Assembly: GCA_934320655.1 (NCBI GenBank)
Contig: CAKRFN010000021.1
Span: 1-38,114 of the forward strand
From: an uncultured Eubacterium sp.
GTDB taxonomy: Bacteria; Bacillota; Clostridia; Lachnospirales; Lachnospiraceae
Direction: 5' to 3'
Length of the DNA stretch: 38,114 nt
The notes beneath the pieces were generated by a model. That model saw only the letters and a program-made list of their open reading frames with translations. It did no database searches and had not been told where the DNA came from. This document shows, piece by piece, positions 23,820 to 31,446 of the stretch (within the stretch, counting starts at the first letter, position 1; every line of letters starts with the position of its first letter). Both the position numbers and the translations under genes were made by a program.

Positions 23820-25943
23820 ATGAAGATCAAAGAGTTACAGAAAACATTTCAGAATAAATTTACCATTCGTATGCTGGCAGGTGTGCTCGTCGTAGCTATG
23901 GCGGGCGGCAGCTTTGCAGCAGGTTATATGCGCGGCACGACCGAGCAGGCAATCACCGCCGCAGCCGCAGAGAAATCAGAGATCGAGGAAAAAATCAGTG
24001 ATCTCGTAAACACCAAAAAGAACGTCGCAGACGATACGACCAAGGACGAGACCGTCTATGTGATCTCCGATGCAAAGGGAAATGCAGGAAAGGTCATCGT
24101 TGAGGAGTGGTTAAAGAATAAAGACGGTGCGGATACGATCGAGGATGTATCCGATCTGGATGGTATCACCAATGTCAAGGGCGACGAGACATTTACACAG
24201 GACGGCGACAAGCTGACATGGCAGGCAAACGGCAATGACATTTACTATGAAGGAACGACCGAGAAAGAGGTTCCGATCAGCGAGTCAGTCACTTATTATC
24301 TCGATGGCAAGGAGATCGAGCCGGAGGAGCTGGCAGGCAAGAGCGGAAAGGTGACGATCCGTTTTGACTATGAGAACCATGAAAAGACAACAATCGACAA
24401 AGACGGCAAGCAGATCGAGGTATATGTTCCGTTTACCGTTATGACAGGAATGGTTGTCAGCGACGACTTCACAAATATTGAGGTTACAAACGGAAAAGTG
24501 ATTTCCGACGGCAAGAACAACATCATCGTCGGAATGGCAATGCCCGGACTGAAGGAGAGCCTCCAGAAAGAGGAAGGCGAGTTCGGTGATGAGATCGAGT
24601 TTCCGGAGTATGTGGAAGTCAGCGCAGATGTAGAGAATTTCTCTTTACAGATGACCGCAACGATCGCCATGACAGGTCTGCTTAATGACCTCAACCTCGG
24701 CGATCTGGATCTGAGTGGTCTGGAGGATTCGATCGATGAGCTCTCCGACGGCAGCCAGCAGTTACAGGACGGCAGCAAGGAACTTAAGGATGGTATCGGA
24801 ACATTAAACGACAGCATGGATGAGTTCAAGGACGGCGCAGCCAGCTTAAAGGATGGTATCGCAAGCTATACAGACGGCGCACAGAAGTTAAACGATGGTC
24901 TGAACACACTCAACAAGAGTGTGGGAACACTCTCTAAGGGTGCTACGACACTGGATTCCAGTGCAAAGACGATTTCAAACGGTGTACAGACTCTTGACAA
25001 GGCATTGAATACCGAAATGAGCGACAGCGAGAAGGCAGCAGCGAAAAAGCTCGTATCCGCACAGTTTGCAGAAGGCTCAGCAGCTTATAAGCTCATTTAT
25101 CAGTCTGCAGCGAACAACTTCAACAGTACCATGACGAGTGATGCAACCGTAAAACAGATCCAGAGTGGTATTTCAAGCATGGGTCTGACCAGTGATGGCG
25201 TGGTAGCTGCCCTGGCCCAGTATTATGCAGAAAATGGTTTTGTAGATGCGACATCCGGAAAGAAATATACGGCTGAACAGTGTCAGGCAACTGTTCCGGG
25301 CAGCTCAACTACCTATGCAGCATTCTTTGCAAGCGGCGTCTTAAAAGGTGGCCTGGCACAGGGTATCGCAGGTGGTATCGCACAGAATGGTTCTGATGCA
25401 GTCGGTAAATCAGTTGTAGGAGCATGTCAGTCAGCAGCAGAGACAGCAGCACTTCAGGGTGCGGAGAATGCCAAAAAGACAATCGCAGCACAGATCGAGG
25501 CAGTTGACAAGAACAGCGGTTACAGTCTGGTGACAGGAACAAAGGCACTCAGCGATGGTATCTCCACACTGGCAGCAGGAGTTCCGGATCTCGTAAGCGG
25601 TGTGAACCAGTTGGCAACCGGTGCCAATACACTGGTTTCTAATAACAATAAACTGAAAAACGGAGCATCTGATCTGTCCGACGGAGCAGAAAAAATTGCA
25701 GATGGTGTTGGAAAGCTGGACGACGGAGCAGACGAGTTGTATAATGGAATGGTGAAGTTCAATGAAGAGGGCATTTCCAAGCTGGTAGATGCATTCAGTG
25801 GCGATACCAAGGATCTGTTCGACCGTATCGATGCAGTCGTACAGGCAGGTGAGAACTACAAGACATTCACAGGTCTGGCACAGGATCAGGTCGGAAGCGT
25901 GAAGTTCATCATCAAGACAGATAGTGTAAAAGTAGACGACTAG
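23820..25943 (+). CDS. Exported heptad-repeat (xxxLxxG) protein
   Basis: A 707-residue protein with an N-terminal hydrophobic segment (about 19-38, signal peptide or anchor) and a beta-rich region (about 70-290). It then has two blocks of the Leu/Gly heptad repeat known from YhgE/Pip-like proteins: about 304-398 (LKDGIGTLNDSMDEFKDGA...) and 569-651 (LSDGAEKIADGVGKLDDGA...). A 170-residue alanine/glutamine-rich insert without heptads (399-568) separates them. No C-terminal membrane segments are present, unlike full YhgE proteins. AGGAGG lies upstream of the start. It directly follows the MMPL gene, so an extracytoplasmic partner of that transporter is likely, by inference. Confidence 0.85.
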   Translation: MKIKELQKTFQNKFTIRMLAGVLVVAMAGGSFAAGYMRGTTEQAITAAAAEKSEIEEKISDLVNTKKNVADDTTKDETVYVISDAKGNAGKVIVEEWLKNKDGADTIEDVSDLDGITNVKGDETFTQDGDKLTWQANGNDIYYEGTTEKEVPISESVTYYLDGKEIEPEELAGKSGKVTIRFDYENHEKTTIDKDGKQIEVYVPFTVMTGMVVSDDFTNIEVTNGKVISDGKNNIIVGMAMPGLKESLQKEEGEFGDEIEFPEYVEVSADVENFSLQMTATIAMTGLLNDLNLGDLDLSGLEDSIDELSDGSQQLQDGSKELKDGIGTLNDSMDEFKDGAASLKDGIASYTDGAQKLNDGLNTLNKSVGTLSKGATTLDSSAKTISNGVQTLDKALNTEMSDSEKAAAKKLVSAQFAEGSAAYKLIYQSAANNFNSTMTSDATVKQIQSGISSMGLTSDGVVAALAQYYAENGFVDATSGKKYTAEQCQATVPGSSTTYAAFFASGVLKGGLAQGIAGGIAQNGSDAVGKSVVGACQSAAETAALQGAENAKKTIAAQIEAVDKNSGYSLVTGTKALSDGISTLAAGVPDLVSGVNQLATGANTLVSNNNKLKNGASDLSDGAEKIADGVGKLDDGADELYNGMVKFNEEGISKLVDAFSGDTKDLFDRIDAVVQAGENYKTFTGLAQDQVGSVKFIIKTDSVKVDD

Positions 25944-25962
25944 TAACTACGAGGTACGGTAT

Positions 25963-26538
25963 ATGAACTGGTTAGAGACAATTTTAGTGACACTGGGCAT
26001 ATCATTGGATATATTCGCAGCAATGGCATGCAAAGGTGCACAGCTTTCAAAAATAGAGAAGAAGCCGTTGATGATTCTCTGCGTGCTGTTTGCCGTCTGG
26101 CAGACAGCCGCACTCTATATTGGCAGTGCGTGCGGTATGTTTTTACGATTGCGCGACGTGAATCCGAATGGCAGTGTGACAGGGATTATCGCGGTAGTCA
26201 TTTTCGGAGTTCTGGGAATCATGATGATTCATAAAGCGTGGAAAAATGAAGCGATTTTAGAGCACCGGAATGACAAGTATGCGTGGAAGGGGCTGATCGC
26301 GCGGCTGGCGCTCATCAGCATCGGCACGCTGGCGCTCGGAGCAGCACTCGGATTTTTAGGTACAGCAAGAGCAATACTTCTCATTGCAATCTCTGCCGCA
26401 ACAGTGATCGTCGTGATCGCAGGTCTGTATGTGGGCTATCATTTTGGATACGAACAAAAGACCAAAGCCTATGCGATCGGCGGTGTGATGCTGCTTGCGG
26501 GTGCCGTAGATACCGTGGTACGATATGTAATGATTTGA
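25963..26538 (+). CDS. MntP-like membrane protein, altered key residues
   Basis: A 191-residue, six-helix membrane protein aligning with MntP (manganese exporter, PF02659) almost without gaps. The first repeat LGISLDIFAAMACKGAQL matches GMSMDAFAASIGKGATL of E. coli, keeping D16. The glutamate at position 47 of E. coli MntP is Q47 here. In the second repeat the position of D118 (SLDAMAVG) is G121 (SIGTLALG). It may therefore carry a different ion or work differently. It starts 20 nt after the heptad-repeat gene with GAGGT upstream, so it is probably in the MMPL operon. The stop is 13 nt from the converging exonuclease gene, with no terminator visible between. Confidence 0.7.
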   Translation: MNWLETILVTLGISLDIFAAMACKGAQLSKIEKKPLMILCVLFAVWQTAALYIGSACGMFLRLRDVNPNGSVTGIIAVVIFGVLGIMMIHKAWKNEAILEHRNDKYAWKGLIARLALISIGTLALGAALGFLGTARAILLIAISAATVIVVIAGLYVGYHFGYEQKTKAYAIGGVMLLAGAVDTVVRYVMI

Positions 26539-26551
26539 TTCATGAGCGATT

Positions 26552-27247
26552 TTATGGATGCAGCAGCCGTTCAATCAGGCGTGATGCCTCACTGCGGGTG
26601 AGCCGGTCGATCTCGACCGGTTCACCCGGAGCATCTGAGGATTCAGACAGCAGTCTCGTCAGCTGTTCCCGTTGGGGAATTGTGATGGGCTGCTGTTTTT
26701 TGATGTTCAGGTGCAGCGGAACGGGTAAAAAGGCCTCCGGTGCGCCAGCACCATAGTCGCTGCACAGCCGTTCATATACAAGTGCGGCGGCGAGCGCATC
26801 CGATACTGCGCGATGTACCTCGCCTGTATCGAGCCGGTACAGCTCACGCAGGGCGGTCAGCTTTTTCTCCTGCGTGGCGGGGAGAAATCGTCTGGCGAGC
26901 TTGAGCGTGTCGATGCCTGCCCGTTCAAATGAGATTCTGGCGTTGACACACGCCTGCTTTAAAAAGCTGTAGTCAAAGAGCAGATTATGTCCGAGCAGTG
27001 GCAGCGATCCGGCGAATGTTAAAAAACGCGGCAAAACGTCAGACAATTCTTCGCCCGCATCTGCCATCTGCTGCGTGATGCCGGTCAGACCAATGATCTG
27101 GTCGGAGAGCGTACAGTGCGGGTTGATCAGAGCAGAAAATGTCCCACGCGGCTCACCGTCCTCCATATGGATCGCACCGATTTCAAGGATGCGGTCTTTT
27201 TTTACGTTTAATCCGGTCATTTCAAGGTCGATCGCCAGATAGTTCAT
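26552..27247 (-). CDS. DnaQ-like DEDDh 3'-5' exonuclease
   Basis: A 231-residue cytosolic exonuclease of the DEDDh group, as in the epsilon proofreading subunit. Catalytic residues are D7 and E9 (AIDLEMTG), D92 (GHNLLFDYSFL), H145 and D150 (VHRAVSDA). The C-terminal 50 residues (about 175-231) are extra and include LERLLHP-like helical sequence. Its ATG overlaps the stop of the upstream gene by 4 nt (ATGA), so translation is coupled. It may proofread or trim DNA or RNA ends; the true partner is unknown. Confidence 0.88.
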   Translation of the reverse strand: MNYLAIDLEMTGLNVKKDRILEIGAIHMEDGEPRGTFSALINPHCTLSDQIIGLTGITQQMADAGEELSDVLPRFLTFAGSLPLLGHNLLFDYSFLKQACVNARISFERAGIDTLKLARRFLPATQEKKLTALRELYRLDTGEVHRAVSDALAAALVYERLCSDYGAGAPEAFLPVPLHLNIKKQQPITIPQREQLTRLLSESSDAPGEPVEIDRLTRSEASRLIERLLHP

Positions 27248-27885
27248 GAGGATGCCTCCGGTTCGTGATTCAGATAAGTCTCCAACTTGTGCAGAATCGC
27301 GTCGCGGCGGATCGAAGATATTTTTTCGGCAGATTCATAAAGTACATGGATTTTTTCGGGAGTTTTTTCGTATTCATATATAGTGGCGAGCAATTCATAC
27401 GTTTTCGCAACGTCCGTGCCGAGCGAAATCGCATATTCAAGCACCTCTTTTGCCTCCGGTACATGAGAAAGTTCATAAAGTTTCTCCGCATAGTTTGCCA
27501 AAAGTGATACGAGCGTGCTATAATTGGTGTCGCACTGGCTGAGTGCATTCAGGTTGGCGGCGCCGTAGCGGAGCTTCAGATCCGTGTTCGAGATGCCGTT
27601 GAGATTGCAGATCGGCTGTGTAGACAGGTCGCGCAGGGCGGTCTCATAGCTTGTGAGCGTCTCATCGTCGTATCTGCCGAGTGGCAGACGGTCGATTGGC
27701 AGCTTGATATAGGCGAGATTGGAAATATCCTGCTTGCGTGTCCAGTTGGCGTCCTGTTCGCGCGCGCGGAACTGATCCCAGACTTCGTGTTCGGCATTGG
27801 TAGCGTGGCGCTGGCGGATCGCGATGTATGCAGTTACGATGACAAATATTCCTAAAAGCGGTAATAACATATGATTTTGCTGCAT
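27244..27885 (-). CDS. Membrane-anchored helical (TPR-like) protein
   Basis: A 213-residue protein with an N-terminal membrane segment (about 6-22) followed by a conserved charged stretch (WDQFRAREQDANWTRKQDIS) and a helical region with TPR-like pattern (about 120-205: LANYAEKLYELSHVPEAKEV, YELLATIYEYEKTPEK). I do not know a named function; similar proteins occur in Lachnospiraceae. It overlaps the exonuclease gene by 4 nt. The ATG at 27885 has AAGGAA about 29 bases upstream, too far unless the small CGGCT/AGCCG hairpin between them shortens the distance. An ATG five codons later is the alternative start. Confidence 0.7.
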   Translation of the reverse strand: MQQNHMLLPLLGIFVIVTAYIAIRQRHATNAEHEVWDQFRAREQDANWTRKQDISNLAYIKLPIDRLPLGRYDDETLTSYETALRDLSTQPICNLNGISNTDLKLRYGAANLNALSQCDTNYSTLVSLLANYAEKLYELSHVPEAKEVLEYAISLGTDVAKTYELLATIYEYEKTPEKIHVLYESAEKISSIRRDAILHKLETYLNHEPEASS

Positions 27886-27952
27886 GCGGCTGTCGGCTGG
27901 CAGCCGGGTTCCTTTCTAAAAAGTAATTGCTGTAGATTCAAAAGGTATCGTA

Positions 27953-27973
27953 AGTATCAATTTAGTATCAATT
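27953..27973 (+). repeat. Direct repeat in promoter region of small protein
   Basis: AGTATCAATT occurs twice with an 11-nt period (27953-27962 and 27964-27973), about one DNA turn, just upstream of the ribosome site of the 37-residue protein. A regulator site is possible. Confidence 0.5.
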
Positions 27974-27990
27974 AGATAGAGGTGAAACGT

Positions 27991-28104
27991 ATGAATCAGT
28001 CAAAAAAACAAAAAAATAATAAGAGACAGCTCATCGCAGGGCTCATAGCGATTATTCTCGTGATCGCGATGGTACTTCCGATGGTGATGAGTGCATTCGC
28101 CTAG
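27991..28104 (+). CDS. 37-residue single-span membrane protein
   Basis: A small gene encoding MNQSKKQKNNKR followed by a hydrophobic stretch (LIAGLIAIILVIAMVLPMVM) and ending SAFA. AGAGGTG lies six bases before the ATG, as good as any ribosome site in the window. The layout, a basic N-terminus with one membrane helix, resembles tiny Firmicutes membrane proteins such as Prli42, but I cannot claim homology. It lies alone between divergent genes. Confidence 0.65.
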   Translation: MNQSKKQKNNKRQLIAGLIAIILVIAMVLPMVMSAFA

Positions 28105-28167
28105 CTGCCGCGAGGCGGTGGAAAAGCCGTGCGGACAGGCAAATTCAAATCGTTAATAATATACTAA

Positions 28168-28210
28168 AATACGCAATTCCTGTCAATTATTCTAGCGGAT
28201 TTTGCGTATT
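28168..28210. repeat. 43-nt inverted repeat upstream of vanW
   Basis: AATACGCAA (28168-28176) and TTGCGTATT (28202-28210) are perfect 9-bp arms, with further CC/GG pairing inside (28179-28180 and 28197-28198). No U-run follows on the plus strand. The right arm abuts the -35 box of the vanW promoter. It may be an operator, or an inefficient terminator for the small gene. Confidence 0.6.
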
Positions 28211-28238
28211 GAAAAGAAGTATAATATTAGTATATAAT
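28209..28238 (+). promoter_or_regulatory. Promoter of vanW operon
   Basis: TTGAAA (28209-28214), an 18-nt spacer and a perfect TATAAT (28233-28238). A second TATAAT lies at 28220-28225 but lacks a -35. The untranslated leader is about 48 nt. Confidence 0.7.
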
Positions 28239-28292
28239 TAAAAGTCAATAGGTGTAGAAGAAGTTGGTTTGAAGTAAATAAGAGGTAATATA

Positions 28293-29921
28293 ATGAAAAG
28301 AAGGAAGAAAAACATAGGATGGAAGATCGGCGGCGCGCTGGCAGCGGCATTGGTGTGTGCAGCGGGAGTGTATGTCGGAACGACCGTGTATGCACAGGAT
28401 GCCCAGAATCCATCAGAGCGCACGATCGCAGATAATATTTATATCGGTGATATCGCAGTCGGCGGTATGACAGAGGCACAGGCGGTAGAGGCAGTGGATG
28501 ACTATGTCAAATCACTGGGCGATACCGAGTTTACATTGACCGTAGACGACAAAAGCGTGGTCGCAAAGGCATCCGATTTCGGGCTCGAGTGGTCAAACCG
28601 CGTATTGGTCAAGGATGCGATGGATGTCGGACGCACGGGCAATCTGATCGAGCGCTACAAGTCCAAAAAGGATCTGGAGCATGAGAATCTCGTGTACGAC
28701 ATTACTTACACGGCAGACAAGGATAAGGTTACACAGTTTTTAGAGACAAATACGGCAGACATGAATCAGGATGCCATCAATTATGGACTGAAACGTGAAA
28801 ACGGCGCATTTACCATCACGGACGGACAGAACGGTGTAGCAGTGGATGTCGATACGTCTGCACAGGAGATCGTTTCTTATATCGAGGATACATGGAATCA
28901 GAATGATGCCACGATCGAGCTGGCAGCCAGCGTCGTAGAGCCGGAGGGCACAAAGGAGCAGCTTGAGCGCGTCAAGGATGTGCTCGGCACCTATACGACG
29001 GATTTCGGTACTTCCTCCGCAGGGCGTGCGCAGAACGTCCGGAACGGCGCGAGCAAGATCAACGGACATGTGCTCTATCCGGGTGAGCAGTTCTCGGTTT
29101 ATGAGGCAGTGAATCCGTTTACAGCAGAGAACGGCTATGAGCTGGCAGGCTCTTATGAGAACGGTACGACCGTCCAGACGTATGGCGGCGGTATCTGTCA
29201 GGTGTCCACGACACTGTACAATGCGGTGATCCGCGCGGAACTGGCGATCGATGAGCGTTTCTGCCATTCGATGATCGTCAGCTACGTGAAGCCCTCGATG
29301 GATGCGGCGATTGCCGGTACTTATAAAGACCTGAAGTTTACGAACAACTACGATTTCCCGATCTATATCGAGGGATATACGACAGGTATGCAGATCACTT
29401 TCACGGTCTATGGCGAGGAGACGCGCCCGGCTGGACGTGAAGTCATCTTTGAGAGCGAGACGACGAGTACAACAGAGCCCGAGACAAAGTTTGTGTCATC
29501 GGATTCACAGCCGATCGGCTATGTCAATACCGATCAGAACTCACACACCGGCTACACGGCAAGACTGTGGAAGATCGTCAAAGAGAACGGTGTGGAAGTC
29601 AGCAGAGAGCCGTACAACAACAGCACCTACAATGCTTCACCTAAGATCATTACCGTAGGTACAAAATCCGATAATGAGGATGCGGTAGCAGCGATCAAGG
29701 CAGCGATCGCCACAAAGGATGAGGCGACAGTACGCGCGGCTGCGGCAGCAAATTCTGCGGAGGCGCTCAAGAAGCAGGAAGAGGAAGAAAAGAAAAAACA
29801 GGAAGAAGACAAAAAGAAAGAGGAAAACGAGTCAAAGCCGCAGAAACCGGAGAAGAATGATTCCAAAAATGATACCAAAGAGGAATCTTCACAGCAGCCG
29901 GAAGAAGAGGCAGACGAGTAG
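28293..29921 (+). CDS. VanW-family wall-associated protein
   Basis: A 542-residue exported protein: signal or anchor segment (about 10-34), two putative peptidoglycan-binding domains (PF12229-like, about 45-220), the VanW domain (about 231-365; LYPGEQFSVYEAVNPF and YGGGICQVSTTLYNA), a G5-like domain (about 380-458) and a Lys/Glu-rich tail (about 490-542). The family is common in Clostridia and acts at the cell wall. The name comes from vancomycin clusters, but nothing here links it to resistance. Ribosome site AAGAGG precedes the ATG. First gene of a long co-directional block. Confidence 0.9.
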   Translation: MKRRKKNIGWKIGGALAAALVCAAGVYVGTTVYAQDAQNPSERTIADNIYIGDIAVGGMTEAQAVEAVDDYVKSLGDTEFTLTVDDKSVVAKASDFGLEWSNRVLVKDAMDVGRTGNLIERYKSKKDLEHENLVYDITYTADKDKVTQFLETNTADMNQDAINYGLKRENGAFTITDGQNGVAVDVDTSAQEIVSYIEDTWNQNDATIELAASVVEPEGTKEQLERVKDVLGTYTTDFGTSSAGRAQNVRNGASKINGHVLYPGEQFSVYEAVNPFTAENGYELAGSYENGTTVQTYGGGICQVSTTLYNAVIRAELAIDERFCHSMIVSYVKPSMDAAIAGTYKDLKFTNNYDFPIYIEGYTTGMQITFTVYGEETRPAGREVIFESETTSTTEPETKFVSSDSQPIGYVNTDQNSHTGYTARLWKIVKENGVEVSREPYNNSTYNASPKIITVGTKSDNEDAVAAIKAAIATKDEATVRAAAAANSAEALKKQEEEEKKKQEEDKKKEENESKPQKPEKNDSKNDTKEESSQQPEEEADE

Positions 29922-29949
29922 ACTGGAAATAAAAAGGATACGGATTAAT

Positions 29950-30933
29950 ATGAAAGTAGGCAAAGTACCGGAGGCAGTATTAAAGAGATCAGTGTTAAAG
30001 CAAATACGAACCGACCGTCCGGAAGTGCTGTTAGGCGCTTCTGTAGGAGAGGACTGCGCGGCTGTGGCGCTGCAGGAGGATGAAATGTTTGTTTTATCGA
30101 CTGATCCGATTACCGGCACTGCAAAGGATATCGGGCATCTGGCGATCCAGATCACGCTCAATGACCTTGCGAGTGCGGGAGCGGAACCAATCGGTGTGAT
30201 GCTTACTTTTCTTTTGCCCGAAAAGCTCTCAGAGGCAAAGCTGCGGGCGATGATGGGGCAGGCGGAGGAAGCCGCACACGCGGCAAATGTGCAGATCATG
30301 GGCGGACATACAGAGGTGACGCGCGTGGTCAATCAGCCGGTGATTTCCGTCGTCGGTGTCGGAAAGGCGAAAAAAGGCAGGCTGATCTCCACGGCGGGTG
30401 CCAGACCCGGCATGGATGTGATCGTCACAAAATGGATCGGACTGGAAGGAACATCCATCATCGCGAAAGAGAAAGAAGCCGAGCTGCTGACACGCTATCC
30501 GAAAGCACTGGTCGATGAGGCAAAGGCATTTGACCGTTATTTATCCGTGCTGCCGGAGGCCGCGACGGCGGTGAAGTCTGGCGTGAGCGCAATGCATGAT
30601 GTGACCGAGGGAGGGATCTTCGGGGCACTTTGGGAGATGGCAGAGAGCGCTGGCGTCGGACTGGAAATAGACTTGAAAAAGATCCCGATCAGACAGGAGA
30701 CCGTGGAGGTCTGTGAGTTTTTTGACGTAAATCCGTATGAACTCATCAGCAGCGGCAGTATGCTCATGGCAGCGGCGGACGGCAACGGGCTTGTGCGCGC
30801 GCTGGAGGCAGAGGGCATCCATGCGGTGTGCATCGGAAAGGTGACGCAGGGGAATGACCGCGTGATCGTATCCGGTGAGGAACGGCGCTTTTTAGAGCCG
30901 CCAAAGACGGATGAACTGTATCGGGTCGTATAA
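29950..30933 (+). CDS. AIR synthase (PurM/HypE-like) family protein
   Basis: A 327-residue protein with the AIR synthase N- and C-domains, an ATP-binding fold shared by PurM, ThiL, SelD and HypE. Seen: GEDCAAVAL (about 30-38), STDPITG, the glycine-rich NDLASAGAEPIGVMLTF, HDVTEGGIFGALWEM and the C-terminal ISSGSMLMAA. The C-terminal cysteine motif (PRxC) of true HypE is missing, and no hydrogenase genes are near, so it is not a hydrogenase maturation protein. Reaction unknown. The start is ATG 29950, with AAAAAGGA upstream; the frame is open further upstream through the vanW tail. Confidence 0.85.
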   Translation: MKVGKVPEAVLKRSVLKQIRTDRPEVLLGASVGEDCAAVALQEDEMFVLSTDPITGTAKDIGHLAIQITLNDLASAGAEPIGVMLTFLLPEKLSEAKLRAMMGQAEEAAHAANVQIMGGHTEVTRVVNQPVISVVGVGKAKKGRLISTAGARPGMDVIVTKWIGLEGTSIIAKEKEAELLTRYPKALVDEAKAFDRYLSVLPEAATAVKSGVSAMHDVTEGGIFGALWEMAESAGVGLEIDLKKIPIRQETVEVCEFFDVNPYELISSGSMLMAAADGNGLVRALEAEGIHAVCIGKVTQGNDRVIVSGEERRFLEPPKTDELYRVV

Positions 30934-30963
30934 TTGAGAAATGTAAAGGAGAACATAGATAAA

Positions 30964-31446
30964 ATGAGAGAAAAGATTTTGACATTTATCGAGAAAAACA
31001 GCCGTGTGGATCTGCACGATCTCGCGGTGCTTTTAGGTGTGGATGAGCAGATGGTCGTCAATGAGCTTGAGGCGATGGAAGCAGAGCATGTGATCTGTGG
31101 TTATCACACACTGATCGATTGGGATAAAACAGATGTAGAGAAAGTGACAGCGATGATCGAGGTGCGTGTGACTCCGCAGAGAGATATGGGCTTTGACAAG
31201 GTAGCGGAGCGCATTTACAACTATCCGGAAGTAAACTCCGTGTATCTGATCTCCGGTGGCTTCGACCTCATGGTCACACTCGAGGGAAAGACGCTGCGCG
31301 ATATTTCCACATTTGTAACCGATAAGCTGTCTACGCTCGATTCTGTGCTCAGCACAAAGACGAACTTTATTCTGAAAAAATATAAGGATCATGGCACAGT
31401 CATGGCAGAGACATCAAAGGATGAAAGGATATTTATGACACCATGA
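30964..31446 (+). CDS. Lrp/AsnC-family regulator
   Basis: A 160-residue regulator with an N-terminal winged helix (about 5-50: NSRVDLHDLAVLLGVDEQMV) and an amino-acid-binding RAM domain (about 60-140; EVNSVYLISGGFDLMVTLEG). AAAGGAG lies 12 bases before ATG 30964; a TTG at 30934 in the same frame is less likely. Its stop overlaps the aminotransferase start (ATGA at 31443). The pairing matches the yugG-yugH (alaR-alaT) arrangement of B. subtilis, so it probably controls that transaminase in response to an amino acid. Confidence 0.88.
   Translation: MREKILTFIEKNSRVDLHDLAVLLGVDEQMVVNELEAMEAEHVICGYHTLIDWDKTDVEKVTAMIEVRVTPQRDMGFDKVAERIYNYPEVNSVYLISGGFDLMVTLEGKTLRDISTFVTDKLSTLDSVLSTKTNFILKKYKDHGTVMAETSKDERIFMTP

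Noticed and set aside
28293..29921. Vancomycin resistance determinant
   Set aside because: VanW proteins are widespread wall proteins in Clostridia; no van ligase or two-component genes are present.
29950..30933. HypE hydrogenase maturation protein
   Set aside because: Missing C-terminal cysteine motif and no hydrogenase genes.
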